NCBI GenBank assembly: GCA_032433595.1
Contig: JASWJB010000292.1
Coordinates: 1-56,692, forward strand
Reading direction: 5' to 3'
Length of the DNA: 56,692 nucleotides
Origin: Conoideocrella luteorostrata
Taxonomy: Eukaryota > Ascomycota > Sordariomycetes > Hypocreales > Clavicipitaceae
Below are positions 35,332-47,679 of the stretch, piece after piece. The notes beneath the pieces are model-generated. The model worked only from the letters and a program-made list of their open reading frames with translations, was not told the DNA's origin and did no database searches. A program made the position numbers and the translations under genes. Within the stretch, counting starts at the first letter, position 1. The number at the start of each line of letters is the position of its first letter.

Positions 35332-38300
35332 AAACAGTACGGTCGAATACAAGTCAGGTCATAGGGGCCAGATAAGGCAACTAACATTGAAAGGTGTAGG
35401 GAGGTCAAGACCCTTGGGACATACACCGGTTCCGTCGACACTGTCTCTAACCAAATATATGGGTTGTCCAACGATTGTTTGTAATCCGTAGGGGCCTACT
35501 CATCAACCCATTATGAGCGTCTATGTAGGCAAGTGTAATGTTCCTAATGTTCACATAATCAGGATCAGAATGAAGCACTTAGATGTCGGCCAGGTAGCAC
35601 CAGCGATGCTGTGTAACACAGACAATTGGAGGTAATGTGATGACAGACCCCGGCTCATGCAGCGGCGCATGATTTTGTTTTCCCGGATCTCGCCCCGAGG
35701 GTCTACCTGGCGCGCGGCCCAACCGTGCCCCGTTGAAACGTGTTGTACCAAACCCTCGGTTCATATTGCCTGTTGCGCGTCATCGACATCCGCTAAAGGT
35801 GACGCTAGGCGTTCGTTCTGAGATACGGGGGGCGGATGAGACATTTTTACCTGCCTAGCTATGAAGCCAAGGGTCGATGTGTCGTTAATTTTGCGTGACG
35901 ATGTTGGTGGAAGAAAAAAAACGGTGTTTAGTCCCTGGGGCTGAAGGAGCCGGCCAGGGTGGGAAGGCTTGGATGGGCTTGAGTGCAAATGACAGCCAGA
36001 CGCAGCGCTGGCTTCGCTGGCAAAAGGAATGATGGGGTCAATTACTGCTCCCCCTGCTCAGCTCGAGCTCGTTTCTTGTTCATGCTACATCTCTGCTCTC
36101 CGTGACAAGAATTCGTACATAAAATGCTGTGCACCGACACCGTTAGAGCCAAGACGTGCCGTGACACAGCATCCTAGGACGAGCATTGTACGGGTAAATT
36201 ACTCCCTACAGTACTGCTGAAGTGAGGGCTGACAAGACTGGGATTCCGAACGGACCGTTTATTTCTTTTTTTTTTTCTTTTTTCGATTACTATACATTTA
36301 AACGCAGTGACCGTTGGAACGTGGGGATGATCCTCGAGCGGCCCGCGGCTGCGGATAGGATTGGCCCATCCCAACACCATTGGCGGTACAGGTGGCATTG
36401 GTGTGCCGAAGCGGCCGCCTCTTGACAGGCCTTGTCCCGCGGGTTTCTGGCTTTGGTTACGTTTTGTGGCTGCTTTTGGCTGCTTTCGGCTGGTGGTGGA
36501 TGCCAGATCCAGGTAGCAGGAAGAGTAGGATGCAGGTGGCTTGGGCGATTCCCAACCGAGTGAAGAAAGCGCTCGGACGGTTTGCATCAAGACCAGCCGG
36601 GGAGGGTGGGAGGTTTGATTTGACTCTGATTTCGCCAAAGCATCGAAGCCAGGCAACCCAGGCACGCAAGGCATGCGACATGGCTGCTGAATGTGGTGAC
36701 TTGCATGGGCAAAATGCTGCTTCTGTCATTCCTTGCAGTTGGTTGGATCCCAAGACCAAGTTGACGAAGTGCACAGAACAGCGACGGAGAAGGGGGGGGG
36801 TTAATAGAGTTCCGCTGGCAGTTGGCTGCTTGGGCTGCGTGTTAATTGGATCGACCGCGAGTACGGAGTAGTGATTTAAGAAATAACGCCTCTGTTCTAA
36901 CGCTTATTCCGTGCTGGACTTGGTCGGAAAGGCTACGGGATGCAAACCTAGCCTGGCTTGATTTCGTCGTTCCTCTGTTTTTTTTTTTTTTTTTGGTGTG
37001 TGAACGTTCAAGCATGCAATCCGTAATCCGTGTCTTGCTATATTGACGCAATGCATGTATGCACACCTGACGAAAAGAGTCAGGATTCAACACGAGCAGT
37101 GCATGGATACATACAATCAGCAGCACACAACCTTTCGTCTCCGAGTTAGTTGGCAGCATGATGTACGGAGCAGATACTCCGTATGTCTATCTGATATGAA
37201 AGTTGCGATCGCACGTAGCTGTCGCCCCAGACATCCCGTCCGCGACGTCGGCGCTCTGGCATATCAATACTGCATGTAGAATAGCCTATACCTGCTCATG
37301 ACGCGCGGAAACAAACCATTCACAGCATAAAGGTAAACGAGCTGCCGTGTTTTCGCAAGCCACAAGTATTACATTGCAAGTGGACCCTCCCCCCGGCCGT
37401 CTTAATGCGGATGTACTCCGTGACAGCGCAGCAGCTGGAACCATTAGTATGCTGTTGTGCAACAGCCAGCACATTGAGATACACATGCATCATTGTTGAC
37501 TTGTGACAGATCTTCTCCAGGTATTCGGCACCAAAGCGCTGCTGCAGGGATATTATGTACATATACGTAGTATACGGAGTAATATGCGGGCAGGAAAACA
37601 GTTCCCTGTTCAAGACTCACAACAATGCACAGCGCACCGAGAGTCAGTCTCAGCTGTGGCTTGTGAACACAATCAGCGACTTGGTGGCTCTGCAACTCAA
37701 CTGCTTTAAGATTTTGCACTGGGTGGTGGTCAATTTCTCGTACTTTTACTAATTAAGCAACAACATAACGGCCACTTCAACTGCTGCTTGTACGGACTGT
37801 TGTACAGTGCAGGGAGAAACCCAAAATTACAGTTGCAACAGCCCTACAAAATATTCATGGTTCGTCCAGATCTGCGCTTGTTTGATTGCAGCCTAGAGAC
37901 AAGCCGGGTGTGTCTGGGCTGAAATGCCAAGTCGTCGAGGTTGTTGCCTCTGCGGCGTTATCGTTTGTGTGCGTCGGGGATAAGGCACAATGATAAATTC
38001 CTCAGTGACTATGGATGTGACCAACCGCAGTTCCCTCGACGCCGCCGCTCCTCCATGCGGAATGCACTTGGCAGCCAACAACCCAGATGGCCAACATCTA
38101 ATCGTACGGCGTAGCAGGAACCGTTCATCGTGATGCACGACGTGGTCAAATTGGCTCAACCAGAGGCATCTAATTTGACGGGTAAGCCATCTGGGTGCTA
38201 GGGTCTGCATGGCGTCGATATACTCGAGACTCCCTACGCAGTAACTACTACTCCCATGCATGTGCAGAGTACATACACACAGACGTATTCAGCCACTTCA

Positions 38301-38615
38301 CACATTGTACAGGCCATGCATCGGGTTGTGGGGCTGCACAACGGCTTTCAACGGTCTTGAATACCCCGGCAGCCAGTGCCGACCAGTGCCAGTCAGTGCT
38401 GGCCGGCTTGGCTGTCTGCATCAACCCCTGCACAACGTCCCTTTTTTTAGTTATGCACAACACGCATTCATAATATCAATTTTTCCACTCTCCCCAGCAC
38501 AACCCCAAGAGGAAGAAGAGTGTTTGTACTCCCGTACGGCCGCTTTATAGCGACACTGCAGTCCGCCGTGGGGCGTTCGGGGGCGTCACGGGGACCAAGC
38601 CAACCAGAGCTTTAT

Positions 38616-38670
38616 GCCAAGGTGTACTTGCCAAGGTGTACTTGCCAAGGTGTACTTGCCAAGGTGTACT
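38616..38670. repeat. 14-bp tandem repeat (gccaaggtgtactt)n
   Basis: Three exact units and a fourth partial unit. The last unit runs directly into a copy of the dispersed word (TACTCCGTA, 38667-38675). Confidence 0.92.
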
Positions 38671-39568
38671 CCGTATGTGCTGGGAGTCAGTTATTGTACG
38701 GCCAGAATTAAAGGTCTGGTAGCACATGGTGGGTGGATGCCGCCCTCGGAGGGTCAGAGAGTCGCCAGAAGAGCGCTAGGTGACGAGGGGTAGCTAGACA
38801 ATGGCCCTCCTGGCCTAGCTCGGCCTGGTGCTGTTCTTGTGGCCGGAGACCCGGAGACGGGGACGAACCAGGCGCGCTGACAGTCAGACCCCGGCCATGC
38901 TTATCTCCCATTTAACCCCCGCAGCAGAATCCCATATTGCAGCAGCAGCAGCAGCAGCACAACCTTTGCGACCCCAATTGCCATGGTTCATGTTTACTAT
39001 TTAATTAACGTCGCTGTTTATCTCCCGGTCCGCTCGTGGGCTTGCTTTGGCTGCGGACGACTACAGTTAAATTCAGCACACCCCTAATTCGAAGACCCGC
39101 GAACACACACGACTTGGTACTCAAGCAGTAAAGACACAGACCGGAGGCAGTGTTGTACCGCACCGCAGTCGCACAACGCCGCGCCGTACCAAACCGAAGC
39201 GAATAGCGGACAAGTCTGGGTCAGCTCCTAGATTTCTTCTCTGGTGTCGAAAGCCCGTCCATTGATCCTTCGAGCCACTGACCGGGCTGGTTCGACCACT
39301 GGTCCGGTCCTTGGACGGGTCGGTCTCTCAATGTTGCCTGCATACCTTGGTAGTTGAACCTGTGAACGAAGACTCCGTGTGGCCGTTTCTCTCCTCCGTC
39401 CTAGCATCGTCACCACTCGCATGTGCATCCGTCACACGGGCTCAACTTTGAACGACGACTCTCTGAAAACAGAAAAGAAACAAGAAAAGAAAAAGGAAAA
39501 GGAAAAGACGTGAGGGGGATTTGTGGACTTGACTTGCGATCGTGACGCATTCGTGACGCCTGCTCGTC

Positions 39569-41994
39569 ATGGGTGAAAGCCCCGGGGATGGCACCCAAAG
39601 TCGCCCGGCCTGTTCGGAGTGCCAGCGCCGTAAGCAGAAGGTATGCTCGTTTTGTTGTGTTTTTGTCGCATTCTTTATGCATGCTTCGTCGCATCTCACA
39701 CTGCTTGGAACAGTGCAATCGTGAGTGGCCCTGCAACCACTGCCAGAAGCGCAAGGTCGCCGACAAGTGCTGCTTCAGCAATAGCAACCGCCAACCTGGT
39801 TCCGACAGGCCTGCGGCTCAGACTGCGAACCGAAAGCGTCAACTAAGTCATGAAGATCATGCAGAATCTGCGGATTCTAATCCGTGGGATGATGCCGGCT
39901 GCGACTTCGAGGCTCTGGGCTATACGGCATCCCATCTCTTTACGGGACTGAACGCCAGCTCGACGGTATGTGCAGCGCAAATTAATCAACCACAAATAGT
40001 GTATCCGCGGAACGTTGTTTCTGTCAGGTTCTAACCCGGTAATTTACGCAGCGTAAACCAAAAAGTGCCCCGAGGACATACAGCCAATGCTACATGGACG
40101 CAGCATCGTGTCCTCAGCTAGAGCGCGCATTGCAGCTAATCCCGCCCAGGCCGTATACCGGTAAGAATCTATCTGTCGCTACAAGTATGCTCTCCCTAAA
40201 TAGCTGTTCTCGAAAGCTGATGAAACCTCTACAGATGCTCTGGTCCAGAATTTTCTCAATAGCGTCAACTTTCACTCCTACATCATCTATCCGTCATCAT
40301 TTTTAGAAGAATACCAGACATGGTGGTCTCTGCGATCTGGAGACCGTCCCCTAGGGTTACAGTGGACTTGTCTTTTACTCACCGTGTGCGCCTGTTCCGC
40401 GCAGTACGCCGAGGCTGAACTGCAACAGAAATTGGAGATGGACTTGGGCCAGACTGCTCAGAAATTCAGCGAGCGGTTTCACAGCGCGGCTCGCGAACTG
40501 CATAGTGTGGTCCCCGTGGGAAACAATCATCCGTTGAACGTCCAGTCGCTTTTACACTCTTGTTACTGGTATAGGTCGGAGGCTCGATTTGTCGAAAGCT
40601 GGCATGTTCTCAGCACCGCCGTTCGAGAGGCCCAGGAAATAGGCATCCATCAAGAGACTGCCACAGGACCCATGCCCGAGTTTGATCGTGAGATGCGAAG
40701 GAGATTATGGTGCATCATCAATACTTGGGATTGGTGAGTTATGAATATTTCTCTATTTGCGCACTGGGGCCCAACCGCGGCTGACCTCCGGAACCAATTC
40801 TCAAGGCAATTATCAGCTCTGCTTTCGAGGCCAATGATTATAGATCGTACCGACTGCGACGTCGGCCTTCCGAGTCTTACTTTAGAGGGTTACTCCCCTT
40901 CCCCCTTGCTCCACATGAAGTTACAATCAGAACTCATCGGGCAATTATCGACGCGCTTCGGCAGTACGAAGAGCGTCGTTCACCCAGGAGACGTTCGGAA
41001 TTATCAAGCCATGCTTGAGGCATGGATGAGCAAATTCCCATCCATGTACGATTTCAACGATCCGGATAGGGTCAAGGACATATCGCGGCCCTGGATCGTC
41101 CTGCACCGCCATCATCTTCACACCATTGCCTTATCCATGATGCTTGAGCCCATCAGAGCCTACTTAACTAAACCGATGTCGGATCAATCGCCGATAGAGG
41201 AGCTTCAAATTCGCAGCGACGGCGTGGACTATGCGTTAAGACTAATGGAAGCCCTACATAGCTTTTTCGATCACCTGTATCCTCGAGACGCCAAGTTCCA
41301 TTTCGTTCTGTTTTCTATATTTGATACCGCCGCCGTACTCTGCTCGGCCCTCATGCACGATCAGGACTTGAGCATACCAAGGCGAGACGAGATGTTTCGC
41401 GCGATCGACAAGGCTGTAGCAATGCTGAAGCGTCTTAACACGGTTACCAAAACCGCCAGGGCATCGTATGAAGTCCTTGTTAAAGTCGCACAACGAATAG
41501 CACAGCCTGCCCCTGCACCTAAGCGACAAGTCGATTCAACGAGGAGACAGAAGGCCAAGGAGCTTGTGCTGACACCACCGAGCATGAGTCAAGCAGAGGC
41601 AGCTGTTGCAAGCGACCCCAGATCCGTGGGATCTCATCTCTCTCAAACAACCCCTCCCAGCGAGCCTCTCATGTACCACGTACCGGTATCGCAATCTGCG
41701 TCTCCGGACCACTATGTTACGGGTGGTGCATCCGCACTATATGCACCCCCGAATACGATGGCGTCGGTCGCCAACGTGCCGGCCATGATGCCGCCAGTAA
41801 CGAATGGAATGCATATGAATGTATCTGGCGTTAGTTACCCAAGCGCCTATGTCAACATGACCCCACCAACTGATAACCTGTACCAAAATGTAAACTTTGG
41901 TACCATTTCAGCGGGAGAGTTGGGCGACTTGGCGAAATTGTGGAATTATGAGAGCTTGAATTTGAACTTTATCAACCCAGAAGGACATGGATAA
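39569..41994 (+). CDS. Zn(II)2Cys6 transcription factor A
   Basis: Five exons (39569-39640, 39714-39965, 40052-40160, 40235-40733, 40806-41994), 706 residues. The binuclear zinc cluster is split by the first intron: Cys15, 18, 25, 31, 34 and 43 (C-x2-C-x6-C-x5-C-x2-C-x8-C). The middle part (residues about 150-470) matches the fungal-specific transcription factor domain: HPLNVQSLLHSCYWY, WHVLSTAVREAQEIGIH, and REMRRRLWCIINTWDWQLSALLSRPMIID restored by the last intron. The C-terminal 180 residues are P/S/N/M-rich, a likely activation region. Expected to be a nuclear DNA-binding regulator. It is convergent with the MFS transporter gene; its role in the adjacent oxoprolinase cluster is inferred from position only. 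Confidence 0.88.
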
Positions 41995-42786
41995 CGAATC
42001 GTCTTGACACAAAAAGAACAATGTGGTCAACGCATCGCTCCGCTTGTGAATTACACTAACCAACCCCCCTTAACAAAAGAAAAACCATTCCATTGCTGGA
42101 AACGTGCAATTCCCTCCCATCGTGTACAGCCTTGGGAGGCCCTCATGCAGGCGTGCCGCGCGCCGTTTGCACTGACCATACATAGTACAGTCGCGAATGA
42201 ACACAGCACAATACATCACATTATTCGCACGCCCCGGTACGCCCGTTATGTGACAGCACGGTTTCTCTTTCTTTTTATTTCTGGAACAAAACGCAACAAC
42301 GCAACAACGCATGACGAGGCACATGACGGAAAAGGCTTACGACTTCAAGCATAAAGGAACGGCAGGTGGAAAGGGGCATTTCATGGATTTGGTAAATAAA
42401 TCCGACGTGGGGCAGGATTGGTGATTTCGGTGTTGTCGGCGCGGTATCTGCCGTTTGATGTGGCTACGCTATGTATAAATATACATAATATGGTGACTCT
42501 ATATTTGACAGACTCTGTATATTTGTAACAACCTTGTAGTTAGGGGTGTTCAAACAAGAAAAATATTGCCTATTGTGCAAGATTACTGCATCATGGCAAG
42601 AGACGGTATGATATTGGAGACGTAATTTTTTTTTTTTTTCCCAAAGTACAACAAACGTATCTGTTTCTTCGGAAGGGATAACTAACTACGCACATACACT
42701 AATTCGCTAATGATGTGTAACGAGAAAAGAAAAGAAAAGAAAAGAAGAAATCTCTCCCAGCCATATTTTGGAGGAGGGTCCATCGT
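41995..42786. other. Convergent intergenic region
   Basis: 3' regions of transcription factor A and the MFS transporter. It contains a T-run (42628-42640) and an AAAAG tandem run (42723-42750). No gene seen. Confidence 0.6.
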
Positions 42787-44280
42787 TCACAGGTGATATT
42801 TGAAGTCAGGCTCTCTGTCGCCCGTCTTCACTTTCCTCGTGTCATCCTTCTCGCCGCTCTCAATCCTGCGCTTCTCCTCATTACACTGCCGCAAGTACAG
42901 CCACTTCAGCACGATAACCACCTGCGAGACCCCCAGCGTAGCTACCGAAAACAGATTGCCCAGCTTGTACGGAGCGCTGCGGTAAATCTGGCCGGCAACA
43001 ATACCCGCGGAGTTCCCTATGCTCAGCTGCATGCCAATAGCGGTGGCACGACGATAGTGCGGCGCGACATTGACGTTCAGCCACGTCAAGTTCAGGCCCG
43101 GGCCGTTGTAGACGGCCACGGCGCAGAGAAAGGTGCCGAGGAATTTGACGCCGTTGGCGGTGGGGCATATGATGAGTATGTAGCCAACGATGCCGGGGAT
43201 ATTGGCGAGGAAGACAAACGGCCCGCGGACGCAGAAGTGGTCGGACACAAAGGCCACGGCGAGGAAGCACAGCCCCCCGAAGATGTAGACCGGTATGCTC
43301 AGGTACTGGGCCTGGATGACGGTGTAGCCCATGCTGACGATGATGGAGGGCAGGAACGTGCTGAAGCCGTAGAGGAGAATGTCCTGGCAGAACTGGATGG
43401 CCGCGCTGAGGTACAGCTTCGGGTCTGCCAGGCCGATGCGGATCTCTGCCCAGCTGAACTCCTCGGAAGCACCCATGTACTGGGCTCGTTGGACGGCACG
43501 CACCGCCATCATCTCCTTTTCCTGGCTGGACAGGAAGTAGGCGTTGGACGGGTCGTTCGGCAGTCCGAACCATATGATGGGGGCGATGAGGAAGGAGAAG
43601 ACGCCCTCGATGATGTAGACCCATCGCCAGCCGGCGTAGCCTGCCACCCCGTCCATCTTGAGGATGGAGTAGGCGAGCAGGCCGCCGAACGCGCCGGCAA
43701 TGGCTGTACACACAAAAAGGTACGACACCCGCGTGGCCTGTTCCTCGCGCTTGTACACCATGGTGAGGTACAGATTCAGGGCTGGGAAGAGACCGGCCTC
43801 GCAGGCCCCGAGAACGAGACGCACGACATACAGGCCCGCCACACTTGTGATGAAGCCCGAGAAGATGGTGGCGAGGGACCACACGACGCACAGGCTGGTC
43901 AGGAGGATACGCGGCGTCATCCACTTCATCATGATGGTCCAGGGCGGCTCAAACAGCACGTACGTGGCGTAGAAGATGGACACGGCCGTCGAGAACTCCT
44001 GCGGCGATGCGCCAATGTCCTCCGGCATGCCAGCGACTTTGACGTTGCCGATGTTGGTGCGGTCCAGGAAACATGTGAGGTAGACAAGCATGATGATGGG
44101 GACGAAGAAGGCATCGAGCTTGAGGAGCAGTCTGCGCTCGGCTTTGGCGTCGAGCGTTTCGAGGGTGAGCTGTTGTTGCTCGTTTGGTGATCTGTAGACA
44201 TCTTCTGAGGTGGTGTTGTTGGTGGATCGTCGTTTTTCAGTTGTTGCGGCGGCCTGTTGTGGTGATGAGGCTTTTTCCAT
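42787..44280 (-). CDS. MFS transporter, anion:cation symporter (Dal5/allantoate permease-like) family
   Basis: Single exon, 497 residues. About 12 hydrophobic segments. The first is followed by LTCFLDRTNIGNVKVAGM, the signature of the fungal anion:cation symporter branch (allantoate, nicotinate, pantothenate, biotin and dipeptide permeases). RLVLGACEAGLFPALNLYLTMVYKREEQATR is the conserved helix 4-5 block, and AGWRWVYIIEGVFSFLIAPIIWF follows. Both termini are hydrophilic and should be cytosolic. Start chosen at MEKASSPQ; the frame continues upstream but reads as leader. Transport is probably proton-coupled uptake of a small organic anion. Given the 5-oxoprolinase nearby, 5-oxoproline or a related amide is an attractive substrate, but this is inference. 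It is on the same strand as transcription factor B, 776 bp downstream of it. Confidence 0.88.
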   Translation of the reverse strand: MEKASSPQQAAATTEKRRSTNNTTSEDVYRSPNEQQQLTLETLDAKAERRLLLKLDAFFVPIIMLVYLTCFLDRTNIGNVKVAGMPEDIGASPQEFSTAVSIFYATYVLFEPPWTIMMKWMTPRILLTSLCVVWSLATIFSGFITSVAGLYVVRLVLGACEAGLFPALNLYLTMVYKREEQATRVSYLFVCTAIAGAFGGLLAYSILKMDGVAGYAGWRWVYIIEGVFSFLIAPIIWFGLPNDPSNAYFLSSQEKEMMAVRAVQRAQYMGASEEFSWAEIRIGLADPKLYLSAAIQFCQDILLYGFSTFLPSIIVSMGYTVIQAQYLSIPVYIFGGLCFLAVAFVSDHFCVRGPFVFLANIPGIVGYILIICPTANGVKFLGTFLCAVAVYNGPGLNLTWLNVNVAPHYRRATAIGMQLSIGNSAGIVAGQIYRSAPYKLGNLFSVATLGVSQVVIVLKWLYLRQCNEEKRRIESGEKDDTRKVKTGDREPDFKYHL

Positions 44281-45055
44281 GGTGGGCACTCTTATCTTTT
44301 TTAAAACAAAAAAAATAAAATAAAAGTAAAATGTAGTTACCCTTTGGTCAAAGGTGAGGCGATGATTTACACGTTTTTCATCAAGAAAATAGTCAAGCAA
44401 CTTCGTGATAGAATAGTGTGATATGTGGACGGGGAACATGTATTGATTGTACTGTTGGTAGAATTCTTCGATCAACCAACCCCATGGGGAACCGCGGCGA
44501 ATCTCCTAATGGAGCAGGACCAAAGTACATATATGATTTCGTAGGCCGCACCAGCATCCCTGTTGCTCCATATCTGTGGATGTGGATGCGGATGCGGATG
44601 CGGTCGCGGACGCATCGCTATCAGTGACTGTTGACGGACATCTGTGCTCCTTGCGAGGCTACCGCTATTTCGTTGATGGTGCAAGTGGTGAGGAGCGTGT
44701 GGTGTGGAGCGCGCTCTCTGTGCAGCGTCCACATCATGATCCTAGAACCTGACGGTTGGAGAAATGAAACGACACGGAGGAGAATCCAGTTTAAACTTCT
44801 CCATCGGAGAGGGTCGCCGACGAGGGCCGGTCTAGTTATCATGTATGTCGTGTGGGAAGAAGGGGGGGGGTAGGGGGTGGAGGTCGGCAACAGGTTTCTG
44901 GAAGCTCCACCACCCGCACAGATGCCGGGTCGAGGGGGGCTGGTACAGAGTACAAGTACAGGCTGTCTGGTATGTGCATCATGCTAACTTCTCCGGCACA
45001 GTAAGACCTCTCCGATGAATGTGTCGTTCTATTGTATAGTCATTGGCTTCGTCAC
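44281..45055. other. Intergenic, MFS transporter promoter
   Basis: Promoter and leader of the MFS transporter and 3' region of transcription factor B. A GGATGC hexamer run (about 44577-44605) and a G-rich stretch (44862-44880) are present. No gene seen. Confidence 0.6.
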
Positions 45056-47679
45056 TTAAACGTTATTCTGTTTGTACATAAAATCTCCAACTGTCGAATC
45101 TCCAACCCCTGGTCCTGTCATAGTAGCTTGTGGCTGTCGCTGCGCCAGATCAAAGTCCAAATCCATTGTAGGGTATGCAAATCCCTCTTCCCAAAGGCCA
45201 AAATCCATGCCGCTAGTCACATTCTCATCGTAGAATGGTTCGTCCAACGAACTGTTGTCGATGACGGGAAATGTGAGTGTTTGCCCCGGACCACCGCCAA
45301 CATGGCTAATGGATCCCATGTACGGCATGGAAAGCTGGATAGGCATTTCGTGAGTAGCTGCAATGGCTGACGTCGTTATCGACGATACGAAGCTTGCGCC
45401 GTGTGGGGGCGAGCCCGTTGCTGTTGTGCTAGGGATTGCTTTTCCGGGCATGACACCAGCGTGCAACTTGGCAAGCAACTCATACCGCGCGCCCATATGG
45501 CTATTCCCGCGCTCGCCCATGCCACGGAGGAGGCTAAGACCGGCGTTCATGGCCATGGTGTTGGCCGCATTGGCCGGGAAGGCAGCGCAAACCATGACCA
45601 GGACGATGCTGGCAGAGAAGATGTGTTCTCCGTCCATATATCCATAAGTGGCTGGAGCCGTGGCTCTCTCATTAGCATGAGCTCGTCGGTAATGCAGGAC
45701 TTTGCGCAACGAAGAAACTCACCGACCTGATCCCTCTGGGATGCAATAGCCATCATATTCACTGTGTCTTGGGCAGCGCCGATGCACATATCTATGACTC
45801 TCACAGTAGTCTGGGATAGACCGTCTTTCCAGTCACGTTCTTTCTCCTCCGACCCCCCGCCGTTGCGGATCGAGGTCAATCGCTTTTGGACGACATGAAA
45901 TAGCAATGGACGTACAGTCATATTGATGCACTGATAATAGTGGGCAAACGATCCCACGCTCTCCCGACTAAAACTGATCCTGGTAGGGTCGAAGCGTAGT
46001 TGGTCCGGGATTTCTCTGTTCCACTTGGAGAGAGCGAGAATGATGCTCTGGACCGAGGCCATGAGATTCTTGCCAGATTTGGGAACATTCTTGTTCGTTT
46101 TTCGATAGATCAGAGTATGTATTTCTCCCAGTATCCTGGAAAGCTGTGTGTAGTGTCGGAGAACTATTGCGGGGCAGTACTCCGGTTCTGAAGCCAGCCT
46201 TGAAGGCAAATTGACTCCGATGTCCTCGTCTTGGATCGTGATGGGATTCCCCGATTTGACAGTCAGTATGCGATCCAGACTGTATATTGACCACCAGACT
46301 CGGCGGCGATGCTCACGGGTCTCATCATCTAGCACGGATATTTGTCCTGAGATTCCAGTATCAATAAAGTGGCCGTTAACTTCGTGGTGCAATCCCAATG
46401 AAATGGCCATCCGCAGAGCCTTTCCGACGTACTGAAAGGCGGCATCGCGGCGGTTCATGTTTTGCATAAAATATCCCGCCAGGGCCAGGGTCTCAATACA
46501 AAGAATAGATCCTTCCTCATGGGTTTCGGGAAGAAGATTCAACGAGTCCGTAAAATATTCAAAACCTGGCGGTCCCCGAAAGTCGACCCATTGGTTCACC
46601 GAATACAGCTGCCCGAATGCCAAGACGAGTAGCACCTTGGCATATCCAAGGCATCCCTCTCTATCGGAAAGATCGGGAGGGCCATTGTATGACCCAACAA
46701 GAAGCTTATCAAATCCCTCTCTTGGGTGTGTAAAGGCGAAAATTGTGCCAATGTAGGCGTATTGAATCGCAAAGAGACGCCTGGCCATATCAATTGGAGG
46801 GAGACGAGCGTGTAGCCTGAAACATTGCCGTCTCGAGGGCAGTGCGCCTGGTTCGTAAAAGTTTGAATTGGAATCGAGGCTACCATCATCACCGTAGAAC
46901 CCTGATACCTGTCTCACATTCCGTAAAAAGTTGTCAGATGAAGCAGGACCTAAAAAGCCTGACGGGCCACGTCAGCATGGGTAAACTCTAGCCGCTAATC
47001 GGTCAGAGATGTAAGTGTAGGAACTGGCGCTCACTTGTTGATGGTCCGTGTAGACTGAGATTGGTGAACGGCTCGAGAAGTGGTTGTTCATCCTCGAAGT
47101 CCTCGTCATCCTCTCCAGCAACAACTGTTTTGGTTTTGGACGTATTTACCAATCTTTGCAACGGAGAAACTGTTATCGCATAAGGAGATTAGCATGTTAA
47201 AGCATTCGGCTGGCAAATACACACACACACACACACACACCTTCCAATGCTCTCGCTTTTCGTTCTAGTTCCCTCAGATATCTGGGTCATTCGTCAGAGT
47301 CACTACGCCAAGCAGGTACAATTGCTCATGGTGTGTATACGATTCATTAACTAGGACCTTCCTTGCTCCTTCATATGTGCAAGTCAGTCCGCTGTCACGG
47401 CATCGTGAACACGTGGGTTTCTCTTTGGAGCAGTAAGAACGGCGTTGTCGGCAGTGGAGGCACCTAGACCAGAAAGCTTGTTAATCAACCGCGGGCTTTT
47501 AGTTTTCCTTTACCATTTTCCACTGCTGTGCTATGATTACGCCATACGTTGGATCCAGGTAAAATGGAGAATGCTACATTCAGTGACTACACTTACGCGA
47601 CTGGCCGAAGGTTGCTATGGTCCGTAGTTTGGACATTTCTGGCTGACTTTGCCGACATGGTATTCCGAGAAGAACCCAT
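45056..47679 (-). CDS. Zn(II)2Cys6 transcription factor B
   Basis: Six exons (47679-47597, 47463-47341, 47281-47241, 47169-47035, 46958-45723, 45651-45056), 737 residues, all phases consistent. The zinc cluster is canonical: Cys29, 32, 39, 46, 49 and 56 (C-x2-C-x6-C-x6-C-x2-C-x6-C). Then comes a linker and a short coiled coil (YLRELERKARALE). The fungal transcription factor middle domain spans about 150-480, with ETLALAGYFMQNMNRRDAAFQYVGKALRMA, GLHHEVNG and RRRVWWSIYSLDRILTVKSGNP. The C-terminus is acidic/aromatic (YPTMDLDFDLA) and may activate transcription. The third intron's donor is formed by the (GT)n microsatellite. The start codon is 995 bp from the divergent 5-oxoprolinase gene, making this the likeliest regulator of the cluster. 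Confidence 0.87.
47219..47240. repeat. (AC)n microsatellite forming a splice donor
   Basis: Eleven AC units on the + strand. On the coding (minus) strand this is (GT)11 starting exactly at the 5' splice site of intron 3 of transcription factor B (GAAG|GTGTGTG). Confidence 0.9.

Larger units (their letters stand above)
34996..39568. other. 4.6-kb gene-poor region
   Basis: No supported gene. Small frames on the minus strand at 35761-35850 (MSHPPPVSQNERLASPLADV...) and 35579-35764 look slightly protein-like but cannot be joined into a model. Dispersed-word copies occur at 36862, 37164, 37175, 37414, 37573 and 38667. The region also has a perfect inverted repeat (35294-35331), a 14-bp tandem repeat (38616-38670), a short (GCA)n run (38941-38958) and T-runs near 36270 and 36980. 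The 3' end is the promoter of the Zn2Cys6 gene at 39569. Confidence 0.6.

Noticed and set aside
35579..35850. Two small minus-strand frames downstream of grc3
   Set aside because: They overlap in different frames with no donor/acceptor to join them and match no family. Possibly a real small gene, but unsupported.
42793..44190. 465-codon open frame opposite the MFS transporter
   Set aside because: Shadow frame: rich in Asp, Glu, Gly and His, exactly antisense to a clear transporter.
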